A stretch of 64,000 bases of DNA from Lysobacter prati (GTDB lineage: Bacteria; Pseudomonadota; Gammaproteobacteria; Xanthomonadales; Xanthomonadaceae). The notes below the pieces were generated by a model. That model searched no databases and was not told the origin of the DNA. It saw only the letters and a program-made list of their open reading frames with translations. Shown here one piece after another: positions 18,551 to 27,371 of this stretch. Every line of letters starts with the position of its first letter. The stretch's first letter is position 1. The translations under genes and the position numbers were made by a program. Where the stretch lies: assembly GCF_009765215.1 (NCBI RefSeq), contig NZ_VLNV01000001.1:1054001-1118000 (forward strand), written 5' to 3'.

Positions 18551-21393
18551 TCAGAACCCCGTCGACCAGGTCAGCATGGCGCGGGACCAGGTCTGGCCCT
18601 GGTCGTGCCGCGCGTCGATATCCAGTCCGATCCAGCCGATGCTCCGCAACTGCGTCGCCAGCCCGACCCCGAGCACGCCGACGTTGCGGTCGACCGCAGC
18701 CCCCGGGATCGGCGACCACTGATCCAGCGCGGTGAACCGCGCGGCAATGTCGTCGCCCGACTGCGACAACGGGTGTTGCCACTCCGCGCGCCCTTGCAGC
18801 CGCCACAGCGCCGAACCGATCGGCCAGTCGTAAGTCGCGCGCGCACCCAGCATTGCCTGGTTGAGCGTCATCGTCGAACCCGACGTGCTCAGGCCAAACC
18901 CGGCCGCGCCCTGCTCGCTGAAAGCACCGCGATCCAGCTGCAAGGTCTGCAGGCCTGCATACGGTGTTATCCGACCGCGGCCGACGATCAGCGGGAGTCC
19001 TGCCTGCACGCCGGCGGTCGCATAGCGATCCGCGTAGTCGGTTTCGATGCGGAAGCTGTCCGCGGCAAGCAGCACGTCGCGCTGGATCCAGCGCTGCAGC
19101 CGGCCCAGTGCGACGCTGCCCATCAGGTAGCCGCGCCCGAGGTCGTAGGCGGCGTAGAACTGGCCCTCGACCTGGCGGTTGCGGGCACGGTCGTAGCGCA
19201 GCTCGTGGTAGGCGTAGCCATCGCTTTCGGACAGCGCCATCCCGACGGTCAAGCGCTCGCCGAAGCGACGGTCCTGGCCGAGCATCCAGCCACCAGCGTC
19301 GACGTCGAAGTGCGACATCGCCCGCTGCGCATTGATCCCGTCCGCCCACGACCCGGCCACCGGAGCCGCCAGCAATGCATCCACGCGCGACTCGAGCGCT
19401 CCGCGATTGCCTTCGATCGTCATCAACGCGAACGCGGTGTCGGCGCTGTGCAGTTCGCCGGACAAGCTCGACAACGTCTGTTCCAGGGCAGCGGCGCTGG
19501 GCGTGCGCTGGATCGAACCGGCACCGGCGATGAAATCGGCAACGCCTTCGCCGCTGCCGGCCTGGTCGCGGTCGATCGCATCGAACGCGCCTTCCACGCG
19601 TTGCGCGCTGGCCGTCGACTCGGCGGACAACCCCATGCTTTGCGCGGCGGCCGTGACCGACAATCGGTGATATCGAGCCAGGCGTTCCTGGCGTCGTATC
19701 CCAGGGTGGCTTCCAGCAGCACGCCGGCACCGGCGCTGAGGCTCGCAAAGGTTCCGCTCAGCCCTGAGCTGGTCACCACCACGTTCTCACGTGCCTGGTG
19801 CACGTAGCCCGAGCGGATACCCAGCACCTGCAGGTCGCCACCCTGCAGGACCGCGGTCTGCGCGCTCAGTGTGTTGCCGACATACACCGCCAGCCGTGCG
19901 CCCGCAGTGTGCAGGTACTGGCCCTGCACGCCGATGCCACCGTCGGGCGACAGTTTCACCGTGCCGGAGTTTGCCAGGTTGCCGCCCACGGTCAGTTGCG
20001 GCGACGGGCTCTTCTCCAGCGTCGCGCCACTGCCCACCACCACCGGACCGGGCAGGCCGGCATTGTTCGCGCGCAGGGTTCCAGCCACGATCCGCGTCGT
20101 GCCGGCATAGGAGTTCGCAGCGGACCCCAGCACCAGCGTCCCGCTGCCGAGCTTGGTCAATCCGCCGCTTCCGCTGATCGGGTTGTTCCAGGTCGAGGTG
20201 CCGTCGAACGACACGGTCACGTCGCCCCAGTCGAACCTGGCCGGCCCTTGCACCGCCCTGCCAACATTGAGCAGGCCGTAGCCGTAGGTCGCATCGACGC
20301 CGGCCACGCCCAGGTCGGTCGCGTTGCCAAGCAGCGTCTGCCGCACCAGGTCGTTACTGAAGTAAGGGAATGCCTGCCATACGACCGCGGCGGCGCCTGC
20401 CACCTCCGGTGCCGCAAGCGAGGTTCCGGTCCACCGCCAATAGGTCGGCGCGGTTGGGCCATCGCCGGTGCCGGTGACTACGACGTCGCCGGGCGCCAGC
20501 AGGCAATAGCGCATCGCCACGCCACAGGCATTGGAATAGCTGGCCAGTTGCATCGTGGCTGTGTCCAGCGCGGCGACCGCAAGCCAGCCGCGCTCGAGGT
20601 CGGCAGCCGGCAGGCTGCCGCCAGACCCGGCCTGACTCGGCAGCGAAGCGATGCTCGACGGATTGGGCTGCGAATCGTTGCCGGCGGCGAACACCACCAG
20701 GCCGCCGTTGCCAGCGACGAAAGGCCGATACTCATCGGCAATCACGGCCGTGACGCCGGGGTTGGCCCAGGCCAGGCCACCCCAGGAGTTGTTGATCACT
20801 TTCACTCCACGGTTGATCAACTCCTGGTGGATCGCCTTGAGGCCGAGCGCGCCACCGACCTGCTCATCGCCATCGCCTGGCGGATCGGTGTCGTTGAGGA
20901 TGCGTGCCGACACGATCTCCGCACCCGGGGCGATGCCACCTGGCCAGGCACCAAACGACCTGCCTGCCATGATCTGCGACACCGCGGTGCCATGTCCGTG
21001 GACATCGTCGATGAGCAGGTTGTTCGGCGGCGAAGCGACGTCGTTGAGATTGGCCACGACGCGAGGTGCCAGTGCGGGATGGTTGCGCATGACACCACTG
21101 TCGAGCACGCCAATGCGAACGCCGCCACCGGTGAATCCGGCCTGGTGTGCCGCACTGGTGTTGGTGATCGACAGATGCCGGCTGTATTCCGGATTCGGCG
21201 CGAACACAACCGGTGCAGGCGGCGCCGGAGGCGGCGGCGCGGGAGCCGGAGTCGGAACGGCGGCAGGCGGTGGATCGGGACGCGTGTTGCCACCGCCGCC
21301 GCCACCGCCGCCGCAGGCCACCAGGCCGAACAACGCCGACCACAGTGCAAAGCTGCACATCGCAACGACGGGTCCCGCTTGCCGGCCGCGCAT
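18551..21393 (-). pseudogene. Autotransporter subtilase copy 4: active-site intact, single-base frameshift before the barrel
   Basis: The frame from 21393 gives a leader with Cys27 (GLVAC followed by eight Gly), a Pro/Ala linker and an S8 domain. That domain has a complete triad: VLDSG, GHGTAVSQ and GTSLAAPEVAG, plus AAGNDS for the oxyanion hole. It leaves frame at about 19666. The passenger reads AWLDIT and then nonsense to 19423, while the barrel continues in the next frame to 18551, ending WSTGF. Adding one C in the minus-strand ACC-GA junction gives ITRLSVTAAA, matching copy 3's IQRLDITATA. The repaired product would be 947 residues. As sequenced, the protease domain would be made without its outer-membrane barrel. 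This could be real inactivation, reversible slippage (only a GG/GGG tract) or a base-call error. The leader and upstream region differ from copies 1-3, so this is the most diverged member. Confidence 0.85.
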
Positions 21394-21712
21394 GTCGTCC
21401 TCGATCCGTGGCTCGCCTTCGCTGTGTGCGAATCCGGCGCATCCAGCGACGAGTTTTAGTCCACCGGTGGCGGTCTCGCAATCGCGCGATGGCGATCCTC
21501 GCTCGGGAGGCCTGCGTGGGTATGGCTGACTCCTTGGGGCCGGACAGGAGCGGCGCGCTGGCGCTCCCCCAAGAGCCAGGAGAGCCGCGGTTGCGCCGCC
21601 GCCCCCCCGGCCCAGGCTGAACCGGAGGCGGTTTGCGGCGGTGCAGCATGGCGTCGCATAATCCGTGAGTTCCGGCCTGCTGCGCCGGCCAGATCTTGTC
21701 CTGGAGTTCCCC
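21394..21712. other. 319-base divergent spacer between autotransporter copy 4 and the thiolase gene
   Basis: No convincing gene is seen. It should hold both promoters. An in-frame extension of the autotransporter frame into it has no signal-peptide logic and is not accepted. A partial hairpin (CTCCTTGGGG at about 21528 against CCCCCAAGAG at about 21567) is present, without assigned function. Confidence 0.6.
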
Positions 21713-22888
21713 ATGAGTGACGTCGTCATCGTCGGTGCCAAGCGCACCGCCATCGGTTCCTTCCTCGGTCAGTTCACCGGCGTCCCGACGCCAGTGCTGG
21801 GCACGGCAGCCATCACCGGCGCGCTCGAGCACGCCAACGTCGCCGCCGACCAGGTCGACGAAGTGATCATGGGCTGCGTCCTGCCGGCCGGGCTGGGCCA
21901 GGCACCGGCACGCCAGGCCGCACTCGGTGCGGGCCTGCCCGCCTCGGCTGGCTGCACCACGATCAACAAGGTCTGCGGTTCGGGCATGAAGGCGATCATG
22001 CTGGCCACCGACCTGATCAAGGCCGGCTCGGCCAATGTCGTCGTCGCCGGCGGCATGGAGTCGATGACCAATGCACCGCACCTGCTCAACAACTCGCGCA
22101 CCGGCATTCGCTACGGCAGCGCCGAGTTCCTCGACCACATGGCGTGGGACGGCCTGACCAATCCGTACGACGGCAAGGCCATGGGCGTGTTCGGCGACAT
22201 GGCATGCGAAAAATACGAGTTCGACCGCGCCTCGCTCGACGCCTTCTCGACCGAAAGCGCGCGCCGTGCACAAGCCGCCGTGAGCGGTGGTGCGTTCAAG
22301 GGCGAGATCGTCCCGGTGACCGTCAAGGGTCGCAAGGGCGAGGTCGTCGTCGACGGTGACGAGGAGCCGGGCAAGATCGACCTGGCAAAGATCCCGACCC
22401 TGCGCGCGGCCTTCGGCAAGGAAGGCGTGCTGACCGCCGCATCGTCGTCGAAGATTTCCGATGGCGCCGCCGCCACCGTGCTGATGAGCGCCGAGGAAGC
22501 CGGCAAGCGCGGCCTCACCCCGCTGGCCCGGATCGTCGCCCATGCCGGCCATGCGCAGGCACCGGAATGGTTCACGACCGCACCGGTGAAAGCGATTACA
22601 AACGTTCTCGAGAAGGCCGGCTGGCAGGTCGGTGATGTCGATCTGTTCGAGGTCAACGAAGCGTTTGCCTGCGTGGCCATGGCGCCGATGAAGGACCTGG
22701 GAATCCCCCACGAAAAGCTGAACGTCAACGGTGGTGCAGTCGCCCTCGGCCACCCGATCGGGGCCAGCGGCGCCCGTCTGGTCGTGACCCTGGTGCATGC
22801 CCTGCGTGCACGCGGCGTCAAGCGCGGCGTCGCTTCCCTGTGCATTGGCGGTGGCGAAGCCACGGCGATTGCTGTAGAAGTGCTATAA
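21713..22888 (+). CDS. Acetyl-CoA C-acetyltransferase (thiolase)
   Basis: This 391-residue thiolase starts at 21713 with ribosome-binding site CTGGAG; a start at 21665 would add 16 non-conserved residues. The nucleophile Cys is in NKVCGSGMKA near residue 87. The His of GGAVALGHPIGASGAR and the second Cys of SLCIGGGEATA complete the active site. The length and sequence are those of biosynthetic/degradative acetoacetyl-CoA thiolases. It could cleave acetoacetyl-CoA from leucine breakdown or 2-methylacetoacetyl-CoA from isoleucine, consistent with the SDR at 36132. It is a single gene, with a stem-loop after it. Confidence 0.93.
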   Translation: MSDVVIVGAKRTAIGSFLGQFTGVPTPVLGTAAITGALEHANVAADQVDEVIMGCVLPAGLGQAPARQAALGAGLPASAGCTTINKVCGSGMKAIMLATDLIKAGSANVVVAGGMESMTNAPHLLNNSRTGIRYGSAEFLDHMAWDGLTNPYDGKAMGVFGDMACEKYEFDRASLDAFSTESARRAQAAVSGGAFKGEIVPVTVKGRKGEVVVDGDEEPGKIDLAKIPTLRAAFGKEGVLTAASSSKISDGAAATVLMSAEEAGKRGLTPLARIVAHAGHAQAPEWFTTAPVKAITNVLEKAGWQVGDVDLFEVNEAFACVAMAPMKDLGIPHEKLNVNGGAVALGHPIGASGARLVVTLVHALRARGVKRGVASLCIGGGEATAIAVEVL

Positions 22889-22920
22889 GACGTTAAAAAC
22901 GTATTACTTAAAAAAAACAG

Positions 22921-22953
22921 GACAAGCCGCTTGACACGCGTCACCGGCTTGTC
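22921..22953 (+). terminator. Possible terminator after thiolase
   Basis: A 9-bp stem (GACAAGCCG, 22921-22929, complement 22945-22953) with a 15-base loop lies 32 bases after the stop. The following sequence is T-poor, and the loop also contains TTGACA, so the region may equally be part of the next gene's promoter. Confidence 0.4.
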
Positions 22954-23010
22954 ATCATGTTATAGACGCGCTCCTGCGCGTTGCCTAACTAAACGACGAG
23001 GATATAAACC

Positions 23011-23379
23011 ATGACTTTCAACAAGGCGCTGCTCGCCCTGGCTATGGGCCTGGCCCTGGCTGCTTGCTCGAACCAGAAGCAGGCTGACGAAGCTGCCACG
23101 GACGCCGCCGCTGCTTCGACCGAAGCCGCTGCTGCTGCCGACACCGCTGCTGCCACCGGCGACGCCGCTGCTGCTGACGCTGCCCAGGCCGCTGCTGACA
23201 CCGCTGCTCAGGCTGCTGACGCTGCCGCTGCTTCGGCTGACGCCACCGCCGCTGCCACCGCTCCGGCCGCTGCTGACGCAGCTGCTGACGCCGCTGGCCA
23301 GGCTGCTGACGCTGCCACCCAGGCTGCCGACGCTGCCACCCAGGCTGCTGACGCTGCCAAGGAAGAAGTGAAGAAGTAA
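23011..23379 (+). CDS. Small Ala-rich lipoprotein, coiled-coil type (first of a pair)
   Basis: This 122-residue protein has a lipoprotein signal (lipobox ALAAC, Cys at about 19). An almost pure Ala/Asp/Thr/Gln helix follows, built on AADAA and QAADAAT heptad-like units and ending KEEVKK. Low-complexity helices of this sort are seen in small Lpp-like envelope lipoproteins, where the C-terminal lysines may contact peptidoglycan. That role is not shown here. The gene stands alone between a hairpin and a strong terminator. A paralogue with the same ending lies at 23663. Confidence 0.85.
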   Translation: MTFNKALLALAMGLALAACSNQKQADEAATDAAAASTEAAAAADTAAATGDAAAADAAQAAADTAAQAADAAAASADATAAATAPAAADAAADAAGQAADAATQAADAATQAADAAKEEVKK

Positions 23380-23424
23380 TCACTTCGGGCAGGCAACTGC
23401 CCGGGTGTTGCTCTCACAGGAAAG

Positions 23425-23450
23425 GCCGCCGGGAATCCCGGCGGCTTTTT
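23425..23450 (+). terminator. Intrinsic terminator after first Ala-rich lipoprotein
   Basis: A perfect 9-bp stem (GCCGCCGGG, 23425-23433, complement 23437-23445) with loop AAT is followed directly by TTTTT. This is textbook rho-independent form. Confidence 0.92.
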
Positions 23451-23662
23451 CCGTTGGGGCCACGGACGCCACGCGGGGCATGCGCAGACCTGGGGCGTTC
23501 GAAGCGACGGTTCCAATTCACGTAGTTCGCAGTAAGCTCCACCCCCGATCGGTAGACGATCGGACTGGCCCGGCCGGATCGCAGTGAGCACCGGCGTTGC
23601 CTGATCTTGTTGATGGTGAATTTTTTACCTGGCACTTCTCGGACAACCCAACGGAGAGACTC

Positions 23663-24019
23663 ATGAACACCAAGCTCTATGTAGCCCTGGCCGCCGCAGT
23701 GCTGGCCCTGTCGGCCTGCCACAAGACCGATACCGCGCAGACCGAAGCCGCCGAAGCCGCCAACGCCGCTTCGCAGGCCGCCGATGCCGCCTCCACCGCC
23801 GCGACCGAAAGCGCCGAAGCCGCTGCCGCCGCCACTGACGCCGCTGCCGCCCAGGCCGGTGCCGCCGTGGAACAGGCTGCCGACACCACCGCCACGGCCG
23901 CGTCCAACGCCGCCGCCGGCGCCGCCGCTGCGACCGCCGATGCTGCCCAGGCCACCGCCGACGCTGCGGAGAAGGTTGCCGACAAGGCCGACAAGGCCGC
24001 GGAAGAAGTGAAGAAGTAA
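23663..24019 (+). CDS. Small Ala-rich lipoprotein, coiled-coil type (second of a pair)
   Basis: The start ATG at 23663 follows ribosome-binding site GGAGAG and gives 118 residues. An upstream in-frame start at 23597 would bury the signal peptide. The lipobox is ALSAC with Cys at about 19 and charged HKTD after it. The mature part is Ala-rich with Glu, Thr, Asp and Lys, and ends EEVKK like its neighbour at 23011. The two are clearly paralogues by architecture, although the repeats make alignment loose. The likely role is structural, in the outer-membrane or periplasmic envelope. It is flanked by its own terminator at 24047. Confidence 0.85.
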   Translation: MNTKLYVALAAAVLALSACHKTDTAQTEAAEAANAASQAADAASTAATESAEAAAAATDAAAAQAGAAVEQAADTTATAASNAAAGAAAATADAAQATADAAEKVADKADKAAEEVKK

Positions 24020-24046
24020 GCGCAGTCAATTTGCAACGATTTCGGG

Positions 24047-24075
24047 AGGCCCGCGCAAGCGGGCCTTTCTTTTTG
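24047..24075 (+). terminator. Intrinsic terminator after second Ala-rich lipoprotein
   Basis: Stem AGGCCCGC (24047-24054) with its complement (24059-24066), loop GCAA, then TTTCTTTTTG. This is a strong rho-independent form. Confidence 0.92.
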
Positions 24076-24078
24076 CTC

Positions 24079-24170
24079 GTCATTCCCGCGAAGGCGGGAA
24101 CCCGGGGACGTTGCTGTCGCGTGCGGTGCAAGGCAAGAGCAAATGGATCCCGGCGTTCGCCGGGATGACG
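24079..24170. repeat. Pair of REP-like palindromes, opposite orientation
   Basis: 24079-24104 (GTCATTCCCGCGAAGGCGGG) and 24143-24170 (GGATCCCGGCGTTCGCCGGG followed by ATGACG) are members of a family seen nine times in this window. Each is a GC-rich hairpin flanked by GTCAT on one side and GGxxCCA on the other. The two face each other across 38 bases. Confidence 0.85.
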
Positions 24171-24220
24171 GTCTGGCCCCTTTGTGGTCTCATGCCGAAT
24201 CTTCCGCACCCCTTGCATCG

Positions 24221-25831
24221 ATGCCCGCACTGACTTCCCACATCGATCCGCGCTCCCAGGATTTCCAGGACAACGTCGCCTACCACCGCGCCCTGGTCGA
24301 TGAACTGGATGCCCGACTTGCCCGCGCCGCCGAAGGCGGTGGCGACAAGGCGCGTGCACGCCATACCGAGCGCGGCAAACTGCTTGCGCGCGATCGCATC
24401 ACTGCCCTGCTCGACCCGGGCTCGCCGTTCCTGGAGATTGCCCCGCTCGCCGCCGAAGGCATGTATGACGACGCCGCGCCGGCGGCCGGCATGGTCTGCG
24501 GCATCGGCCGGGTGATGGGACAGGAAGTGGTGATCGTCGCCAACGACGCCACCGTCAAGGGCGGCACCTACTTCCCGATGACGGTGAAGAAGCATCTGCG
24601 CGCACAGGAGATCGCGCGCGAGAACCACCTGCCCTGCGTCTACCTGGTCGACTCCGGCGGCGCATTCCTGCCGCTGCAGGACGAGGTGTTCCCGGACAAG
24701 GAACACTTCGGCCGCATCTTCTACAACCAGGCACGGCTGAGCGCGGAGAACATCCCGCAGGTCGCCGTCGTCATGGGCTCGTGCACCGCCGGCGGCGCCT
24801 ACGTGCCGGCCATGTGCGACGAGTCGATCATCGTGCGCGAACAGGGCACGATCTTCCTCGGCGGTCCGCCGCTGGTGAAGGCAGCCACCGGCGAGATCGT
24901 CGACGCCGAAACACTCGGCGGCGCCGACGTGCACACCAGCGTCTCCGGCGTGGCCGACCATTTCGCCGAAGACGACCGCCACGCCCTGCAGATCGCCCGC
25001 GACATCGTCGCCACCTTCAACCGCCGCAAGACGCTGCCGGTTGCGGTGCAGGCGGCACGCGAGCCGTTGTATCCGTCCAGCGAGCTGTACGGCATCGTGC
25101 CCAAGGACACGCGTCGCCCGTTCGACATCCGCGAGGTCATCGCCCGCGTCGTCGACGGCAGCGACTTCCAGGAGTTCAAGGCGCGCTACGGCAAGACGCT
25201 CGTCACCGGTTTTGCCCACCTCCACGGATACCCGGTGGGCATCGTCGCAAACAACGGCATCCTGTTCGCCGAGAGCGCGCTCAAGGGCGCGCACTTCATC
25301 GAGCTGTGCAACCAGCGCGGCATCCCGCTGGTGTTCCTGCAGAACATCACCGGCTTCATGGTCGGCCGCAAGTACGAGAACGCCGGCATCGCCAAGGACG
25401 GGGCGAAGATGGTGACCGCGGTGGCGTGCTCGCACGTGCCCAAGTTCACCGTCGTCATCGGCGGCAGCTTCGGCGCCGGCAATTACGCCATGTGCGGCCG
25501 CTCCTACGGTGCACGCTTCCTGTGGATGTGGCCCAACGCGCGCATCTCGGTCATGGGCGGAGAGCAGGCGGCAAGCGTGCTGGCGACGGTCAAGCGCGAC
25601 GGCATCGAGGCCGCCGGCAAGGTCTGGACGGCCGAAGAGGAAGAAGCGTTCAAGTCACCGATCCGCGACCAGTACGAAAGCCAGGGCAACCCCTACTACG
25701 CCACCGCACGGCTCTGGGACGACGGCATCATCGATCCGGCCGACACGCGTCGCGTGCTCGGCCTGGGTTTGTCGGCCAGCCTCAACGCGCCGATCGAGGA
25801 ACGCACGCGCTTCGGCGTGTTCCGCATGTAA
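24221..25831 (+). CDS. liuB: Methylcrotonyl-CoA carboxylase beta (carboxyltransferase) subunit
   Basis: This 536-residue carboxyltransferase starts at [10 protein letters not shown]; the longer frame to 24143 runs through a REP-like repeat and is not credible. Both crotonase-fold halves are present. The glycine-rich oxyanion stretches are [13 protein letters not shown] in the first half and [14 protein letters not shown] in the second. The sequence is of the methylcrotonyl/geranyl-CoA carboxylase type, by its [18 protein letters not shown] segment. It transfers CO2 from biotin on LiuD (30585) to 3-methylcrotonyl-CoA. The beta and alpha genes are separated here by bactofilin and feo genes, which is unusual for this pair. 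Confidence 0.94.
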   Translation: MPALTSHIDPRSQDFQDNVAYHRALVDELDARLARAAEGGGDKARARHTERGKLLARDRITALLDPGSPFLEIAPLAAEGMYDDAAPAAGMVCGIGRVMGQEVVIVANDATVKGGTYFPMTVKKHLRAQEIARENHLPCVYLVDSGGAFLPLQDEVFPDKEHFGRIFYNQARLSAENIPQVAVVMGSCTAGGAYVPAMCDESIIVREQGTIFLGGPPLVKAATGEIVDAETLGGADVHTSVSGVADHFAEDDRHALQIARDIVATFNRRKTLPVAVQAAREPLYPSSELYGIVPKDTRRPFDIREVIARVVDGSDFQEFKARYGKTLVTGFAHLHGYPVGIVANNGILFAESALKGAHFIELCNQRGIPLVFLQNITGFMVGRKYENAGIAKDGAKMVTAVACSHVPKFTVVIGGSFGAGNYAMCGRSYGARFLWMWPNARISVMGGEQAASVLATVKRDGIEAAGKVWTAEEEEAFKSPIRDQYESQGNPYYATARLWDDGIIDPADTRRVLGLGLSASLNAPIEERTRFGVFRM

Positions 25832-26025
25832 CCAGGGGCATCGATGACGTTTTGCGCGCCAGCGCGCGTCAGGCCAATTCAGGCAGGTGATCGTCAGATA
25901 AACGGTCGTGCCAATGTGATGATTGGGTGAGGCGCGTCACACCGATGATGGAGAGCGGCCAGTAGCCTCGACTGGTTGCACTCCATCACTGCTCAGTGTG
26001 TCTTGCCCAACATCAGGAAGTCTCC

Positions 26026-26604
26026 ATGGCGATCTTCAATTCCCCCCCGTCGTCCACCCCCAAGAACGTGCCGCCGACCCAGCCCGGTCAACCGGAATCC
26101 GCACTGGGCAAGGAGCCGGACGTGCGCAATGAAATTTCCTTCGGTTCCAGCGCAGCACCCAAGCCCGCTGCCGCTCCGGCACCGCGTCCGGTCGAGCGCG
26201 AAGGCAAGGAGTCGCTGATCGCGGCCGACCTGTCCATCGAAGGCAAGATCCAGGGCGCGGGCCATATCCGTATCGCCGGTCGCTTCAAGGGCGACGTGCA
26301 GGTCGAAGGCGACCTGACGGTCGAAGTCGGCGCCAAGGTCACCGGCGGCGTGCGTGCGCGCAAGGTCGTCATCGCTGGCGAGCTCGAAGGCAACATCGAA
26401 TCGGCTGCACGCGTCGAACTGCTCGAAGGCGGCGTGGTCGTCGGCGACGTCAAGGCCGGCACGGTCACGGTTGCTGCCGGTGCGCGCATGCGCGGCCAGG
26501 TCGAGTTCGGTTGGGACGAGAAGGAATCGGCCAAGGCCAATGGCAAAGCCGACAAGACTGACAAGGCCGACTTCAGCAAGGCGGAGGCGAGCTCCGCCGC
26601 ATGA
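26026..26604 (+). CDS. Bactofilin (polymer-forming cytoskeletal protein)
   Basis: This 192-residue protein has an unstructured Pro/Ala-rich N-terminus (about 60 residues). A beta-helix core follows of roughly 100 residues, with repeated short strands such as GKIQGAGHIRIAGRFKGDVQVEGDLTVEVG. The C-terminal tail is Lys/Ala-rich. Bactofilins self-assemble without nucleotide and direct local peptidoglycan or morphogenetic work. The start at 26026 has ribosome-binding site AGGAAG. The stop overlaps the start of the zinc-ribbon gene, implying translational coupling. No M23 peptidase, a common bactofilin partner, is next to it. Confidence 0.92.
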   Translation: MAIFNSPPSSTPKNVPPTQPGQPESALGKEPDVRNEISFGSSAAPKPAAAPAPRPVEREGKESLIAADLSIEGKIQGAGHIRIAGRFKGDVQVEGDLTVEVGAKVTGGVRARKVVIAGELEGNIESAARVELLEGGVVVGDVKAGTVTVAAGARMRGQVEFGWDEKESAKANGKADKTDKADFSKAEASSAA

Positions 26605-26969
26605 GTGCCGTTCGCCCCGGTACACCCGGTGCGACGCGCATCTGTCCGCACTGCAAGACGAAGATCCTCGACAGCGCGACCGTCTGTCCGTCTTGCCGGC
26701 ACCACTTGCGCTTCGACCCCGATGCCGTGGAGTCCGCCAAGCAGCGGTCGGTGCCGCTGCGCGTGGAAGGAACGATCAAGCCACCGCCGGGCGACAACGC
26801 CCTGGAGTATTCGGTGGTGCTGACCATCCGCAATGACCAGGGCGTCGAGATCGATCGCCAGGTCATGGGGGTTGGCGCGCTCTTCGCTGGCGAAGAGCGC
26901 TCCTTCACCCTGGAAGTCGAAGCGGTGGAAGTGAAAGGCTATCGGGCCCGAGGACGCGGGCGCCACTGA
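26601..26969 (+). CDS. Zinc-ribbon protein coupled to bactofilin
   Basis: This 122-residue protein starts within the bactofilin stop codon (ATGA). The N-terminus is a four-Cys zinc ribbon (CPHCKTK at about 15-21 and CPSCRHH at about 29-35). A beta-rich domain of about 75 residues follows without recognised family features, including EYSVVLTIRNDQGVEIDRQ. There is no signal peptide or membrane segment. The tight coupling suggests it works with the bactofilin, perhaps as an adaptor or regulator of filament assembly. That is inference from gene order alone. Confidence 0.85.
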   Translation: MSAVRPGTPGATRICPHCKTKILDSATVCPSCRHHLRFDPDAVESAKQRSVPLRVEGTIKPPPGDNALEYSVVLTIRNDQGVEIDRQVMGVGALFAGEERSFTLEVEAVEVKGYRARGRGRH

Positions 26970-26972
26970 GTC

Positions 26973-27111
26973 CGTCATCCCGGCGAACGCCGGGACCCAG
27001 GCCCATTTTCCGCCCTCTCACGTCATCCCGGCGAACGCCGGGATCCATCTTGCTGTGGCATTCGTGTGCGAAGCCAACGTCCATGGTTCCCCGCCTTCGC
27101 GGGGATGACGG
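26973..27111. repeat. Three REP-like palindromes
   Basis: 26973-27000 and 27021-27048 are direct copies (CGTCATCCCGGCGAACGCCG), and 27081-27111 is inverted with a CCCGCCTTCGCGGGG core. They fill the space between two convergent transcription units, where such elements often act as attenuators or mRNA stabilisers. Confidence 0.85.
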
Positions 27112-27369
27112 CTACCGATGCTTACGCGGTGGCGTCGGGCCGCAGTTGTCGCAGCCGCCACAGCTGGCGTCGCCCAAACTCGCCGGCGGCGCAATGCGAC
27201 GCCCCAGCGCGCGCAGCCAGTCAGGCTTGCCATCACGCACCATCGGCACCGCCAACGCGATCCGCAAGCGGCGCACCGCAGCGGGAAACTGCCGCCGCGC
27301 CACGAAGCCAGCACTGACCAGCACCGCCACGGCGATGACCAGATACTGCGCGAGCAGGCCGGCGTCCAT
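27112..27369 (-). CDS. Small FeoB-associated membrane protein with Cys-rich tail
   Basis: This 85-residue protein begins 2 bases after the feoB stop (start ATG at 27369). It has one N-terminal transmembrane helix (LAQYLVIAVAVLVSAGFVA), a basic middle, and a C-terminus with CGGCDNCG. It holds the position of FeoC in enterics but is not a winged helix. Similar small proteins follow feoB in Xanthomonadaceae. The three clustered cysteines could bind iron or an Fe-S cluster and regulate FeoB, which is unproven. Translation is likely coupled to feoB. Confidence 0.8.
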   Translation of the reverse strand: MDAGLLAQYLVIAVAVLVSAGFVARRQFPAAVRRLRIALAVPMVRDGKPDWLRALGRRIAPPASLGDASCGGCDNCGPTPPRKHR

Positions 27370-27371
27370 GC

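Noticed and set aside
21394-21753. Long N-terminal extension of autotransporter copy 4
   Set aside because: It would place about 120 residues before the lipoprotein signal; the start at 21393 gives the normal leader.
22921-22953. Riboswitch before the Ala-rich lipoprotein
   Set aside because: Only a simple stem-loop is visible, better explained as a terminator or promoter part.
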